59,204 nucleotides of DNA from an uncultured Halieaceae bacterium (GTDB lineage Bacteria; Pseudomonadota; Gammaproteobacteria; Pseudomonadales; Halieaceae), in assembly GCA_913057135.1 (NCBI GenBank), contig CAJXNM010000017.1:1-59204 (forward strand). The letters run 5' to 3'. Numbering within the stretch: position 1 is the stretch's first letter; each line of letters begins with the position of its first letter. A program made the translations under genes and the position numbers. The notes under the pieces are model-generated. The model worked only from the letters and a program-made list of their open reading frames with translations. It was not told the DNA's origin and ran no database searches. Of this stretch, positions 8,607-18,133 are shown in pieces.

Positions 8607-9708
8607 CGAGCCCACAAAAAAACAAAGCGAGGTTCATAGACCGGTGCTGTTTTTAAAGTCCACTCTCCTGCTGTTGGTGGTGTCGATATTTACCTGGTTC
8701 GCGGTGGCGGTGATGCTGCCACCTATTGAACCTGCAACCTGGGAGGCGCCAGCTAATCCCGGTCTGGTGGGTGTCTACGCAAGCAACGAGCGCCTCAGTG
8801 GTGTGCAGTTCCTCAGCTACGCCGGTGTTGGACCTGAAGACGTCGCTTGCGCTCGTGATGGCTCGGTCTACAGCGGCCTTGATGATGGACGCATTGTGCG
8901 TTGGCGCGGCCCTGGCGCCCCGCAGACCGTCGTTAATACCCGGGGTAGACCCTTGGGTATGACCTTTGATAATGCCGGTGACTTACTCGTTGCCGACGCA
9001 GCCCGCGGTTTATTGCGTGTTACACCCCAAGGACAGGTGATCGTATTAGCTGACCAGTACAACGGCGAGCCCTTCAAATTTGCCGACGATCTCGATATCG
9101 CAGGCGACGGCACTATCTGGTTTACCGATGCCTCGCAACGGTTCGGCTTTAGGCAGACCGTGCTCGATTTCTGGGAAGGCAGCATGACCGGCAGGTTACT
9201 GTCCTACGATCCACGCTCACGGCAAGTGCGGGTGCACCTAGAGAACTTGTTTTTCGCCAATGGCGTCAGCGTGGCACCAAACGATGACTACGTCCTAGTG
9301 AGCGAAACCGGTATGGCGCGCATTCAGCGGCTGTGGCTCAAGGGCCCCAAAGCAGGCACGGTGGATACCTTTATCGATGAACTGCCAGCCGCCCCCGATA
9401 ATATCAACATCGATAACAACGGACTGCTATGGATAGCCATGCCATCGCTGCGGGATAGTCTCGACAACGCGGCGGGCCACCCATTTTTGCGGCAGTTGTT
9501 TTCGGTGGCGCCGGACATTGTTCTCGAGAGTTTGACCAACCCCATTAGTTTTGTGATGGCGGTTGATGCCCAGGGTAACGTCATTCACAACCTGCAAGAT
9601 CCCGAGCGCCGCTTCCCGTTTATTACCTCGGCAATGCCTTGCAACGACTTGCTGCTGCTAGGAAGTCTGCGCACGACAGCTCTCGGTGTGCTGCCGTTAC
9701 CTCGCTAG
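8593..9708 (+). CDS. SMP-30/gluconolactonase/strictosidine-synthase-like protein with N-terminal membrane helix
   Basis: The 371-residue product starts inside the aminotransferase gene at ATG 8593. It has a charged head, one hydrophobic helix (residues about 22-42, V-L-F-L-K-S-T-L-L-L-L-V-V-S) and then a six-bladed-propeller-like region. Family marks are G-P-E-D-V-A-C, G-M-T-F-D-x-A-G-D-L-L-V-A-D, F-A-D-D-L-D-I-A-x-D-G-T-I-W-F-T-D-A-S, and F-A-N-G-V-S-V. These fit the strictosidine synthase-like branch, enzymes that often hydrolyse lactones or organophosphates. The domain should face the periplasm. The overlap suggests translational coupling to the transaminase. Confidence 0.8.
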   Translation: MSSDSEPTKKQSEVHRPVLFLKSTLLLLVVSIFTWFAVAVMLPPIEPATWEAPANPGLVGVYASNERLSGVQFLSYAGVGPEDVACARDGSVYSGLDDGRIVRWRGPGAPQTVVNTRGRPLGMTFDNAGDLLVADAARGLLRVTPQGQVIVLADQYNGEPFKFADDLDIAGDGTIWFTDASQRFGFRQTVLDFWEGSMTGRLLSYDPRSRQVRVHLENLFFANGVSVAPNDDYVLVSETGMARIQRLWLKGPKAGTVDTFIDELPAAPDNINIDNNGLLWIAMPSLRDSLDNAAGHPFLRQLFSVAPDIVLESLTNPISFVMAVDAQGNVIHNLQDPERRFPFITSAMPCNDLLLLGSLRTTALGVLPLPR

Positions 9709-9755
9709 CACGTCCACTGTCATTTTCCTGTCAATTCATCGTGGAGTCCTGAGTT

Positions 9756-11561
9756 ATGGCCGCTGCTCTGTTATCCCGTCGCGACCTCGAATTTTACCTG
9801 TACGAACTGTTTCAGGTGGATAGCCTGCTCAGTCGAGAGCGCTATGCTGACCACAATCGAGAGTCCTTCGACGCCGCTTTGGATCTGGCCGAAAAAATTG
9901 CCGAGGACTATTTCGTGCCCATCCGAAAAACCGTTGATCTGAACCAGCCTGATTGGGATGGCGAGCGGGTTGTGATGATTCCAGAGATTAAACGGGCCTA
10001 TGATGCGGTGGCTGAGGCGGGCCTTATTTGTCCCGATCAAGATTATGCCTGGGGTGGTATGCAGCTGCCGTTGGTGGTGTCGGCCTGTGCCCAAGGCTAC
10101 TTGACGGCTGCGGCCAGTACTACCAATGGTTTTCATGCGCTGACAGCGGCGAATGCCAACTTGTTGGAAGCCCATGGCTCACAGATGCAAATCGATACCT
10201 GGGTACCGAGGCTCCGCAGTGGTGAATTTGCGGGCACTATGGCGTTATCTGAGCCGCAAGCGGGCTCCAGTTTGGCCGATATTCGCACCAAAGCCGTACC
10301 CCAGGAGGATGGTAGCTATCGCATCTTTGGTAACAAGATTTGGATCTCTGGCGGTGATCATGAACTCTCCAGCAATATTGTGCATGCGGTGCTTGCGCGT
10401 ATTGAAGGTGCACCCCCTGGGGTTAAAGGTATCTCCCTGTTTATTTGTCCAAAGTTTTTACTCAACGAGGACGGTAGTCTTGGTGAACGCAATGATGTCC
10501 GACTGGCTGGGCTATTCCATAAAATGGGTGGCCGTGGTCAGACCTCGACCGCGCTGAATTTTGGTGAGGCGGATGGCGCTGTCGCATGGTTGGTGGGCGA
10601 GCCTCATCAGGGACTGAAATACATGTTCCACATGATGAATGAAGCGCGGGTGATGGTTGGTACCAGTGGTGCGGCGTTGGCCCTGTGTGGCTATCAGTAC
10701 AGCCTCGATTACGCGAAAGAGCGTCCCCAGGGTCGTAAGCCCACTAGCAAAGATCCTTTGGCGCCACCGGTTATGCTGATTGAGCATGCGGACGTGCGGC
10801 GTATGTTGCTAGCACAGAAAGCTTACGCTGAGGGGGCGTGGAGTTTGTGTTTGTTTGCATCGCAACTGGTTGATGATTGGAAAACCCATCCGGATGCAGA
10901 GGGTCGCGAGCAGGCCTTTGAGCTACTCGATTTCCTTACACCCATCGTGAAGACCTGGCCATCAGAGTACGGTCCCAAAGCCAATGACTTGGCGATTCAG
11001 GTGTTGGGCGGCGCGGGTTACACCAATGATCATCCGGTTGAATTGATGTACCGGGACAATCGTTTGAACCCGATTCACGAGGGTACAACCGGTATTCAAT
11101 CCATCGATTTGCTGGGTCGCAAGGTTTTACAACAGGACGGCGCCGGTTATCGCGCCTGTGTGGCGGCGATTGAGGCCACCCTCGCGCAAGCACGTGAGAT
11201 ACCCGATGTGGCGGTCATGGCAGCAGCCCTTGAGCAAGCGCTGGCTACACTGCAGACAACTACCGGCACACTGGTACAGGCAATGCTCGAAGGACGGATC
11301 GAGTTGGCACTAGCCAATTCGGTGCGTTATTTAGAGTTCTTCGGGCATGTGGTTGTTGGCTGGATGTGGTTGCGGCAGGGGCTGGTGGCCGACCGCCAAT
11401 TGCAACAAGCCGGCAGTGATGCCGATGCCGACTTTTACCGCGGTAAGCTGCAGGCGATGCGCTATTTTGCCCGTTGGGAGTTACCGCAAACCGAGGTCTG
11501 GGCCCGCTTGCTGACTGGGCTAGATGATACGACACTCGAGATGCAGCCCCAGTGGTTCTGA
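9756..11561 (+). CDS. Acyl-CoA dehydrogenase, DmdC/AidB-like long form
   Basis: A 601-residue FAD-dependent acyl-CoA dehydrogenase of the long subfamily that includes 3-methylmercaptopropionyl-CoA dehydrogenase (DmdC) and FadE-type enzymes. It has the extra C-terminal helical domain (about 460-601) beyond the usual 380 residues. Visible signatures are M-A-L-S-E-P-Q-A-G-S-S-L-A-D-I (about 162-176), I-W-I-S-G-G-D-H (195-202), and H-E-G-T-T-G-I-Q-S-I-D-L-L-G-R-K-V-L, whose E442 is the expected catalytic base. GGAG precedes the ATG. No other DMSP gene (dmdA, dmdB, dmdD) is in the window, so methylmercaptopropionyl-CoA as substrate is only one possibility. Confidence 0.88.
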   Translation: MAAALLSRRDLEFYLYELFQVDSLLSRERYADHNRESFDAALDLAEKIAEDYFVPIRKTVDLNQPDWDGERVVMIPEIKRAYDAVAEAGLICPDQDYAWGGMQLPLVVSACAQGYLTAAASTTNGFHALTAANANLLEAHGSQMQIDTWVPRLRSGEFAGTMALSEPQAGSSLADIRTKAVPQEDGSYRIFGNKIWISGGDHELSSNIVHAVLARIEGAPPGVKGISLFICPKFLLNEDGSLGERNDVRLAGLFHKMGGRGQTSTALNFGEADGAVAWLVGEPHQGLKYMFHMMNEARVMVGTSGAALALCGYQYSLDYAKERPQGRKPTSKDPLAPPVMLIEHADVRRMLLAQKAYAEGAWSLCLFASQLVDDWKTHPDAEGREQAFELLDFLTPIVKTWPSEYGPKANDLAIQVLGGAGYTNDHPVELMYRDNRLNPIHEGTTGIQSIDLLGRKVLQQDGAGYRACVAAIEATLAQAREIPDVAVMAAALEQALATLQTTTGTLVQAMLEGRIELALANSVRYLEFFGHVVVGWMWLRQGLVADRQLQQAGSDADADFYRGKLQAMRYFARWELPQTEVWARLLTGLDDTTLEMQPQWF

Positions 11562-11623
11562 CTATTGGGCGCTAGTGTGGAAGTCGTCGCTAAAGGTCGT
11601 ACTAAAAGGTCCTGGCTGACAGG

Positions 11624-13396
11624 TTACACCTTGCCAGCCTCGGCGAGTTGTTGCGCTAGCCACGCATCCATACGCTGCTCAAGCGCGTCCAACGGTATGG
11701 CACCTGCGCCCAGTAAATGGTCATGGAAGGCGCGTATGTCAAAGGCTTCACCCAAGGCTTGCTCTGCTTTTTCCCGCAGCGCAAGTATTTTGAGCTGACC
11801 GACTTTGTAGGCCAGCGCCTGGCCTGGCCAACCGATATATCGATCGATTTCATTGACAATATCCGCTTCGGTTTTGGCGGCATTGTCTTTGAAAAACGCG
11901 ATTGCGCGCTCCCGAGACCAGCCAAAGTAGTGCATGCCGGTATCGACCACCAGACGGACTGCACGCCACATGTCATACACCAGTTGCCCGTACCGAGAGT
12001 AGGGGGCTTGGTAGAGGCCCATGTCATAGCCAAGACGCTTGGAGTAGAGACCCCAGCCCTCAATAAATGCGGTCACGCTGCTGTTGCGTCGAAATTCCGG
12101 CAAGTCCCCCAGCTCCTGCGCCAGGGCAATTTGTAAATGGTGTCCAGGCACACTTTCGTGCACGCTCAGCACTTCCATCTCGAATTTTGGCCTGACCTCG
12201 GGGCGGTACAAGTTAACGTAGTACCAGCCAGGTCGACTGCCGTCAGCGGCCGGACGCATGTAGTAGGCAGTGGTGGTATCTGGGGCTATTTCGTCGGGAA
12301 TGGGGCGCACGCCGTAGGGCATTCGGGGCAACTTGCCAAACAGGGACACAAGCGCCGGATCGAGTCGTTTGGCAATGGCTTGATAGCCCTCAAGCAGCGC
12401 CTCGGGACTGTCATAATAAAACTGGGGGTCATTGCGCAAGAATTCGTTGAAGGCCTGTAGGTCGCCCTCGAAACCCACCTCATCAATGATCGCCATCATC
12501 TCCCGCCGAATCCGAGCGACTTCATCGAGCCCCATTTGGTGGATGGTCTCGGGGCTCAGTTCCGTGGTGGTGAACTGGGCAGCGAGTTGACGGTAGAGCG
12601 CTTTACCACCGTTGAGGCTACCGACTCCTGCTTCTTTTCGGGTGGCGGGCAAATAGACCCTGCTGATGTAGTCGCCGAACTGGGCGTAGGCTGGATTTAA
12701 AAGATCGGCGATCACCTGTTTGGCTTGTTGCTGCAGCGCTCCCGCGATCTCTGGGGCTATGGTGTCAGGTAGCGTTTGAAACGGTTTGTAAAATGGGCTC
12801 TGCTCGGGCGATGACACAACAACCCGTTCGATTTGATCGGGTACCCGCTGCATAACCACTTCGGCTTGGACCCGATTGCGGGCAATACCTTCATCGAGCA
12901 GTGCTTGATATTCTTTAAGTTGTGCTGGCAGCTTGCGTAAGCGCTCGAGCCAGTCACGGTAATCCTGTTCAGTATTGAAGGGGAGGCGTTCGGCCATACT
13001 GTGCCGGTGTTGGGGTCCCGAACGCATATTCACGGCCATCAGGTGCAGGCCTTCCTGGTAATTGTCCTGGGCGTCGGTTAAATCGCGCAGCAACATCTGG
13101 CGGTTGAGCCGTGCGGGTGCCGATAGTGTCACCGGTTCCAGGGTTTCCAGCCGGCGTTTAAATTGCCCCTGCTGCTCGTTGCGTTCTTCGAAGGCCTCGG
13201 GGCTCATGGCGGTCCAGTCGCGATTGCCACTACGATCCCCATATTCCAGGCGGCGCTCAGGGTAGGCTTGAAGTGTCCAGGCCCAGTGGTCATCAATGAT
13301 TTTTTGAAGCTCGCTATCGCTGGCGTTAACAGCGGTTGGCATCAAAAGTACGGCGCAAATATAAGCCCACATACAACCCCACAGGCGCCTTGCCAT
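11624..13396 (-). CDS. DUF885 family putative secreted metallopeptidase
   Basis: A 590-residue protein with an N-terminal signal peptide (R-R-L-W-G-C-M-W-A-Y-I-C-A-V-L-L-M-P) ending in A-V-N-A-S, followed by a mostly helical body typical of DUF885 proteins. The family's HES-V-P-G-H-H motif lies near residue 410, followed by a glutamate-containing helix (L-A-Q-E), resembling a zinc-peptidase HExxH site with an insertion. Family members are predicted periplasmic carboxypeptidase-like enzymes of unknown substrate. GGAAAG precedes the ATG. The gene lies 42 nt downstream of the minus-strand acyl-CoA dehydrogenase gene and converges with the DmdC-like gene. Confidence 0.85.
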   Translation of the reverse strand: MARRLWGCMWAYICAVLLMPTAVNASDSELQKIIDDHWAWTLQAYPERRLEYGDRSGNRDWTAMSPEAFEERNEQQGQFKRRLETLEPVTLSAPARLNRQMLLRDLTDAQDNYQEGLHLMAVNMRSGPQHRHSMAERLPFNTEQDYRDWLERLRKLPAQLKEYQALLDEGIARNRVQAEVVMQRVPDQIERVVVSSPEQSPFYKPFQTLPDTIAPEIAGALQQQAKQVIADLLNPAYAQFGDYISRVYLPATRKEAGVGSLNGGKALYRQLAAQFTTTELSPETIHQMGLDEVARIRREMMAIIDEVGFEGDLQAFNEFLRNDPQFYYDSPEALLEGYQAIAKRLDPALVSLFGKLPRMPYGVRPIPDEIAPDTTTAYYMRPAADGSRPGWYYVNLYRPEVRPKFEMEVLSVHESVPGHHLQIALAQELGDLPEFRRNSSVTAFIEGWGLYSKRLGYDMGLYQAPYSRYGQLVYDMWRAVRLVVDTGMHYFGWSRERAIAFFKDNAAKTEADIVNEIDRYIGWPGQALAYKVGQLKILALREKAEQALGEAFDIRAFHDHLLGAGAIPLDALEQRMDAWLAQQLAEAGKV

Positions 13397-13438
13397 GGTG
13401 ACTTTCCGTTGCTGGAAGGAAAAAGTAATGGCTACGAC

Positions 13439-14590
13439 CTAGCTCCGACCCAGCATTGAGCGGGCAACGAGCTCTCGCATGATTTCGGCACTGCCCCCGT
13501 AGATGGGTTGAATGCGCGCATCCACGTAGAAGCGTGAAATCGGATACTCGGTGGTGTAGCCATAGCCGCCGAACAGTTGTAGGCACTGATCCGCAACGGC
13601 ACACTGCATGTCGCAGCTAGCCAGCTTCAGCATTGCGGCCTCATCGGTGGGCAAGGTGCTGTGGGTATATTTATCGGCGCATTTCTCGTAAAACGCCCGG
13701 TTAATGGCGATTTGGGTTTTGACATCGGCAAGCTTGAAGCGGCTGTTTTGAAATTGACCGATGGTTTGACCGAATGCCTGACGCTCTTGTACATACTTTA
13801 GGGTGATATCGAGAGCCCCTTCAGAGGCGGCAACCGCTTGCGCCGCAATCCCCAGGCGTTCGCGGGGCAGTTCGTCCATCATGATGGCAAAGCCGCGGTT
13901 TTCCTCGCCCAGCAGCGCCTCGGCGGGGAGCCTAACATCGGTGAAAAACAACAGCGCCGTGTCGGATGCGTGTTGTCCTATCTTGTCGATTTTCTTGGAT
14001 TTCTCAAACCCGGGCAGGCTTGTGTCCACTAAAAAGAGGGACGTGCCTTTAGCGCCTTTGCCCGGGTCGGTGATGGCCGCCACGATAACGAGGTCGGCGT
14101 GGATACCGTTGGTAATGAAAATCTTAGAGCCATTTAGAACCCACTCGTTGCCATCTTTGACCGCACTAGTCCGTATTGCTTGTACATCGGAGCCCGCACT
14201 GGGCTCGGTCATGCCCAAGGCACCTACCACTTCCCCGGTGACCATTTTGGGGAGCCACGCCGCTTTTTGCGCTGCACTGCCGTGGCGACTTATATAGGGG
14301 GCGACAATATTCGAGTGAATACCATAGCCCGAGGCAAATCCGCCGAAGCCCATGTACGATAGCTCCTCGATCATGGCTAAGGTCACCATGGGCGACGTGC
14401 CGGCACCGCCATATTCTTCATCGACATCGGGGCATAAAAGACCCGCGCTGCCCAGGGTATTCCAAAGGCCGCGGGGGACCATGCGCTGTTGTTCCCATTC
14501 TTCGTAGTGGGGGGCAATTTCTCGCTCAAAAGCCCGTCGGGCCATTTCTCGGAATAGGGTCATTTCTTCAACAGCAACGGCCTGATTCAT
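13439..14590 (-). CDS. Acyl-CoA dehydrogenase, LCAD-like catalytic layout
   Basis: A 383-residue FAD enzyme that oxidises acyl-CoA to enoyl-CoA. Signatures are G-M-T-E-P-S-A-G-S-D-V (126-136), F-I-T-N-G-I-H-A-D (158-166), R-Q-A-F-G-Q-T-I, and Q-L-F-G-G-Y-G-Y. At the place where medium- and short-chain enzymes have the catalytic Glu (Y-E-G-T), this protein has I-Y-G-G-S-A-E-I-M. A glutamate is instead present at E244 in E-L-P-R-E-R-L, the position used by long-chain and isovaleryl-CoA dehydrogenases. It should therefore be active, with an LCAD/IVD-type site. It is divergent from the aldehyde dehydrogenase gene across 163 nt. Confidence 0.9.
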   Translation of the reverse strand: MNQAVAVEEMTLFREMARRAFEREIAPHYEEWEQQRMVPRGLWNTLGSAGLLCPDVDEEYGGAGTSPMVTLAMIEELSYMGFGGFASGYGIHSNIVAPYISRHGSAAQKAAWLPKMVTGEVVGALGMTEPSAGSDVQAIRTSAVKDGNEWVLNGSKIFITNGIHADLVIVAAITDPGKGAKGTSLFLVDTSLPGFEKSKKIDKIGQHASDTALLFFTDVRLPAEALLGEENRGFAIMMDELPRERLGIAAQAVAASEGALDITLKYVQERQAFGQTIGQFQNSRFKLADVKTQIAINRAFYEKCADKYTHSTLPTDEAAMLKLASCDMQCAVADQCLQLFGGYGYTTEYPISRFYVDARIQPIYGGSAEIMRELVARSMLGRS

Positions 14591-14753
14591 AATTTGAACT
14601 CTCAGTAGGTTTTGTTACACCTGAGTATTGCAAAAAAGCAGCAAAGCCACAAAAACACCCTGCCACATGGGTCAACATTGGGTTTGCAACGTACAATGGC
14701 CCGATAAGCCAAGGCCGTCGAGGCACTAGAGCATCAACAATAAGGGAGACGTT

Positions 14754-16184
14754 ATGCGCGAGTACAAGCAGTTCTATATCAACGGTGAGTGGGTTGAGCC
14801 CGCGGTGGCCAAGGAGCTCGATGTCATCAATCCGGCAGACGAGACGGTTTGCGGTGTCATCTCACTGGGCAGCGATGTCGATGTTGAGCGTGCGGTTGCG
14901 GCAGCCAAAACCGCGTTCGAGACCTTCTCCGAGACGTCACGGGAGCAGCGCTTGGCGTTACTCGAGCGCATCATTGACGTCTACAAGCGACGTATTGGCG
15001 ACATTGGTGAAGCTATCCGTCTGGAGATGGGGGCACCTAAGTCCCTAGCCAACACCAATCAGGCGTTTTCAGCGTTGGGCCATCTCAAGGAGGCTGCCCG
15101 GGTTCTCGCGGATTACCCATTCCAAGAGCAGGTGGGCGAGCACATGATTGTCAAGGAGCCTATCGGGGTGTGTGGGCTCATCACCCCTTGGAATTGGCCA
15201 ATGAATCAAGTGGCGTGCAAGGTGGCCCCCGCCATCGCCGTGGGATGCACCATGGTGCTCAAGCCCAGCGAAGTCGCGCCACTGTCGGCGTATCTGTTTG
15301 CGGAAGTTATGCACGAAGCGGGCGTGCCTGCCGGGGTCTTCAACTTGGTTAACGGCGATGGTCCTACGGTCGGTACGGCGTTATCGAAGCATCCCGACGT
15401 CGATATGATGTCGTTTACCGGATCGACCCGTGCCGGCGCTCTGGTGGCTCAAAACGCCGCTGCCACGGTGAAACGGGTGACCCAAGAGCTGGGTGGCAAA
15501 TCTCCCAATATCATATTGCCCGATGCAGACCTTGAATCAGCTGTTGCCCAAGGGGTGGCGGTGATGTTCCAAAATTCCGGTCAGTCCTGTAACGCCCCAT
15601 CGCGCATGCTGGTACCTCGTGACAAGCTTGCCGACGCCGAGGCCATAGCCGCATCGGTAGCGGCCAAGGTGGTTATTGGTCCCACCGACAGCGACAGCAC
15701 AACTCTGGGGCCGGTGGTGTCCAAAGTACAGTGGGATAAGATTCAGGGACTTATTCAAGCTGGCATCGACGAGGGCGCCAAACTTGTCTGTGGCGGTCCT
15801 GGGTTGCCCGAGGGCATAGAACAGGGTTACTACGTGCGACCTACGGTGTTCTCAGAGGTCAGCAATGACATGACCATCGCTCGGGAAGAGATCTTCGGCC
15901 CTGTGTTGACCATGATTCCCTACGAGACCGAGGAGGAGGCCATCCGTATCGCCAATGAAACGGTTTATGGTCTGGCGGGTTATGTGGCTAGTCGCGATAT
16001 TGAACATGCGCGCCGGGTGGCCGCCAAAATTCGCGCGGGTAACGTACACATCAACGGTGCATGGGCGGGAGCGGCGGTGCCCTTTGGAGGATTTAAGCAA
16101 TCGGGTAATGGTCGTGAATGGGGTGAGCACGGCTTCACCGATTACCTCGAAATCAAGGCTATCGAAGGCTATGGTGCTGCTTAA
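14754..16184 (+). CDS. NAD(P)-dependent aldehyde dehydrogenase
   Basis: A 476-residue cytoplasmic aldehyde dehydrogenase. The cofactor and active-site motifs are complete: I-T-P-W-N-W-P-M-N (about 141-149), K-P-S-E-V-A-P, F-T-G-S-T-R-A-G, the general base E245 in Q-E-L-G-G-K-S-P, and the nucleophile C279 in N-S-G-Q-S-C-N-A-P. GGGAG lies at a normal distance from the ATG. The substrate is not clear; the pattern is the broad aldehyde/betaine-aldehyde-like type. With two transaminases and another dehydrogenase nearby, an amino-aldehyde or semialdehyde is plausible. The glycerol kinase gene follows by 73 nt. Confidence 0.9.
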   Translation: MREYKQFYINGEWVEPAVAKELDVINPADETVCGVISLGSDVDVERAVAAAKTAFETFSETSREQRLALLERIIDVYKRRIGDIGEAIRLEMGAPKSLANTNQAFSALGHLKEAARVLADYPFQEQVGEHMIVKEPIGVCGLITPWNWPMNQVACKVAPAIAVGCTMVLKPSEVAPLSAYLFAEVMHEAGVPAGVFNLVNGDGPTVGTALSKHPDVDMMSFTGSTRAGALVAQNAAATVKRVTQELGGKSPNIILPDADLESAVAQGVAVMFQNSGQSCNAPSRMLVPRDKLADAEAIAASVAAKVVIGPTDSDSTTLGPVVSKVQWDKIQGLIQAGIDEGAKLVCGGPGLPEGIEQGYYVRPTVFSEVSNDMTIAREEIFGPVLTMIPYETEEEAIRIANETVYGLAGYVASRDIEHARRVAAKIRAGNVHINGAWAGAAVPFGGFKQSGNGREWGEHGFTDYLEIKAIEGYGAA

Positions 16185-16257
16185 TCGCACTGCATAGTGT
16201 TGTCGGCTGTACACCGGGAATTCTTACTGGGGAATCCTGATGGGAGGAGAGGGGACT

Positions 16258-17754
16258 GTGGCAGACGTCATATTAGCCATTGACCAGGGCACAACGGGCA
16301 CGACGGTGGCCTTAATGGACGCACAGGGTCGATTGCTTGCCAGTGTCAACAACGAATTTCCCCAGTTATATCCCCAGCCCGGCTGGGTGGAGCACAATCC
16401 CGAGGACATCTGGCACTCGGTGCTAAAGGGCATTCGGGCCCTGTTTCGACGGCGTGTGGCGAAGCCCTCAAACGTGGTTGCCATAGGTATCACCAATCAG
16501 CGAGAAACCGCGTTGCTGTGGGATCGCAATACCGGTGACCCACTGTGCAACGCCGTTGTTTGGCAGTGTCGGCGCACCACCGAGATTTGCGAGCGCTATC
16601 GGCGCGACGGCCATGAAAACTGGGTGCGCGAGCGGACCGGGTTGGTGCTAGATCCGTACTTTAGCGCCAGTAAATACGCTTGGATGTTGGCCAATCATCA
16701 CGGTATGGAGCGGCGGCTTCAGCAGGGGCGTGTTGCAGCCGGTACCGTCGATGCTTTTTTGCTGTGGCGTCTTACTGGCGGTACGGTGCATGCCACCGAT
16801 GTGTCCAATGGGTCTCGTACTTCGCTCATGAATCTCGAGACCTTAGCCTGGGATGATGACCTGCTGTCGCTGTTTGGCGTGCCGAGGCACATCCTTCCCG
16901 AGATCGTGCCATCGAGTGCTGTATTGGGCCATACCAAGGGGATTACTGGGCTCCCCGATGGCATTCCTATTGCGGGGATGGCCGGTGACCAGCAGGCCGC
17001 GTTGTTTGGGCAAGCTTGCTTCAAGCCCGGTGATGCCAAATGCACCTTTGGCACAGGCTCCTTCATTTTAATGAACACCGGTCAACATGTGCTCCGTTCC
17101 GACCAGGGCCTACTGACAACCGTGGGCTGGCAATTGGGGCAGCAGGGACGTGTGGCTTATGCCCTGGAGGGCGGCGCATTTGTCTGTGGTGCTGCCGTCC
17201 AGTGGCTGCGGGATCAACTGGGCATCATCAAGGCTGCGCCCGATATTGAGGCCCTTGCCAGTACGGTCAGTGACAGTGGTGGTGTTGAATTCGTGCCCGC
17301 CCTGACGGGTTTGGGAGCCCCACACTGGGACCCTGACGCTCGGGGTTTGCTGTGTGGCTTAACCCGAGGTAGTGGCCGCGCTCATATCGCTCGGGCCACG
17401 TTGGATGCGATGGCGCTGCAAAATGCCGATATTCTCACTGCGATGGAGCAGGCTCTGGGTAAACGACTGCGGCCACTGCGGGTTGATGGTGGCGCCGCCT
17501 CCAATAATCTATTGATGCAACTACAAGCCGACTATTTGGGACGTAAAATCATCCGCCCCAAGGTCTTGGAGACAACGGTGGCCGGTGCCTCTTTCCTAGC
17601 CGGTCTGGGTGTGGGTTTGTGGTCCTCGACCACTGCTATCAGCGATGTGTGGGCATCGGAGCGTGAGTTTGCTGTAGCCCTGTCTGCTTCGAAGCGAGCG
17701 GTCCGGAAAGAGCGTTGGGCCAATGCCGTCGCCAGAGCGCGTTTATCGCCTTGA
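16258..17754 (+). CDS. glpK: Glycerol kinase
   Basis: A 498-residue FGGY-family kinase that phosphorylates glycerol to glycerol 3-phosphate in the cytoplasm. Signatures are the phosphate-binding L-A-I-D-Q-G-T-T-G-T-T near the N-terminus, the G-I-T-N-Q-R-E-T motif, W-Q-C-R-R-T, G-M-A-G-D-Q-Q-A-A-L-F-G-Q, G-T-G-S-F-I-L-M-N-T-G, and D-G-G-A-A-S-N-N-L-L-M-Q. GTG 16258 is preferred to ATG 16240 because GGAGGAGAGG lies just before it and the product then starts at the usual place. No glpF, glpD or glpR is adjacent, unlike the common arrangement. The small zinc-ribbon gene follows closely. Confidence 0.93.
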   Translation: MADVILAIDQGTTGTTVALMDAQGRLLASVNNEFPQLYPQPGWVEHNPEDIWHSVLKGIRALFRRRVAKPSNVVAIGITNQRETALLWDRNTGDPLCNAVVWQCRRTTEICERYRRDGHENWVRERTGLVLDPYFSASKYAWMLANHHGMERRLQQGRVAAGTVDAFLLWRLTGGTVHATDVSNGSRTSLMNLETLAWDDDLLSLFGVPRHILPEIVPSSAVLGHTKGITGLPDGIPIAGMAGDQQAALFGQACFKPGDAKCTFGTGSFILMNTGQHVLRSDQGLLTTVGWQLGQQGRVAYALEGGAFVCGAAVQWLRDQLGIIKAAPDIEALASTVSDSGGVEFVPALTGLGAPHWDPDARGLLCGLTRGSGRAHIARATLDAMALQNADILTAMEQALGKRLRPLRVDGGAASNNLLMQLQADYLGRKIIRPKVLETTVAGASFLAGLGVGLWSSTTAISDVWASEREFAVALSASKRAVRKERWANAVARARLSP

Positions 17755-17771
17755 GTTGAGTGGACCAATCA

Positions 17772-17954
17772 ATGGCAGATGTCATTTCTTTCAAAAGGCC
17801 AGCGACAAAAACCGGTTCAGGTAACAGTCTTTGTCGTAATGGACACCATAAATGGCAAGTGGTGACCGCCGATCCCTTCGCTGTGCGTCGGGGTGAGTTA
17901 GTAACGCGATACCGTTGCAAGCGCTGCGGCAAAGAGCGAACGACTGCTCACTAG
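17772..17954 (+). CDS. Small zinc-ribbon-like protein
   Basis: A 60-residue protein with possible metal ligands arranged as L-C-R-N-G-H-H-K-W in the first half and C-K-R-C-G-K-E-R near the C-terminus. A conserved-looking stretch, E-L-V-T-R-Y-R-C, links them. Similar small basic proteins with a G-H-H/F-H-K-W motif occur in gammaproteobacteria, and none that I know has an assigned function. The start may be ATG 17772 or ATG 17760; the downstream one gives the shorter, cleaner product. It lies 17 nt after glpK, so it is probably on the same transcript. Confidence 0.6.
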   Translation: MADVISFKRPATKTGSGNSLCRNGHHKWQVVTADPFAVRRGELVTRYRCKRCGKERTTAH

Positions 17955-18133
17955 ATGCTTTGTGGCTGAGAGATCGGTACTCGACTGTTCTTGGTTATCC
18001 CCTTTAAATCCCTGTTACCCCCGTGGGGGACTTGGCGCAGAACTCAGAGCAAGCTAGCTTTTAGCAGATCACGCCAGAGGCTACCCCTGGCCGAGCCATA
18101 AGCGACTCGCATCTTGACTGCAGGACACTTGCC

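Noticed and set aside
13439-14590. Inactive acyl-CoA dehydrogenase because the Y-E-G-T glutamate is missing
   Set aside because: A glutamate is present at the alternative LCAD/IVD position, so loss of activity is not supported.
18018-18029. C5-GT-G5 hairpin as a terminator after glpK and the zinc-ribbon gene
   Set aside because: The stem is very short, the loop tight and there is no T-run; treated as chance.
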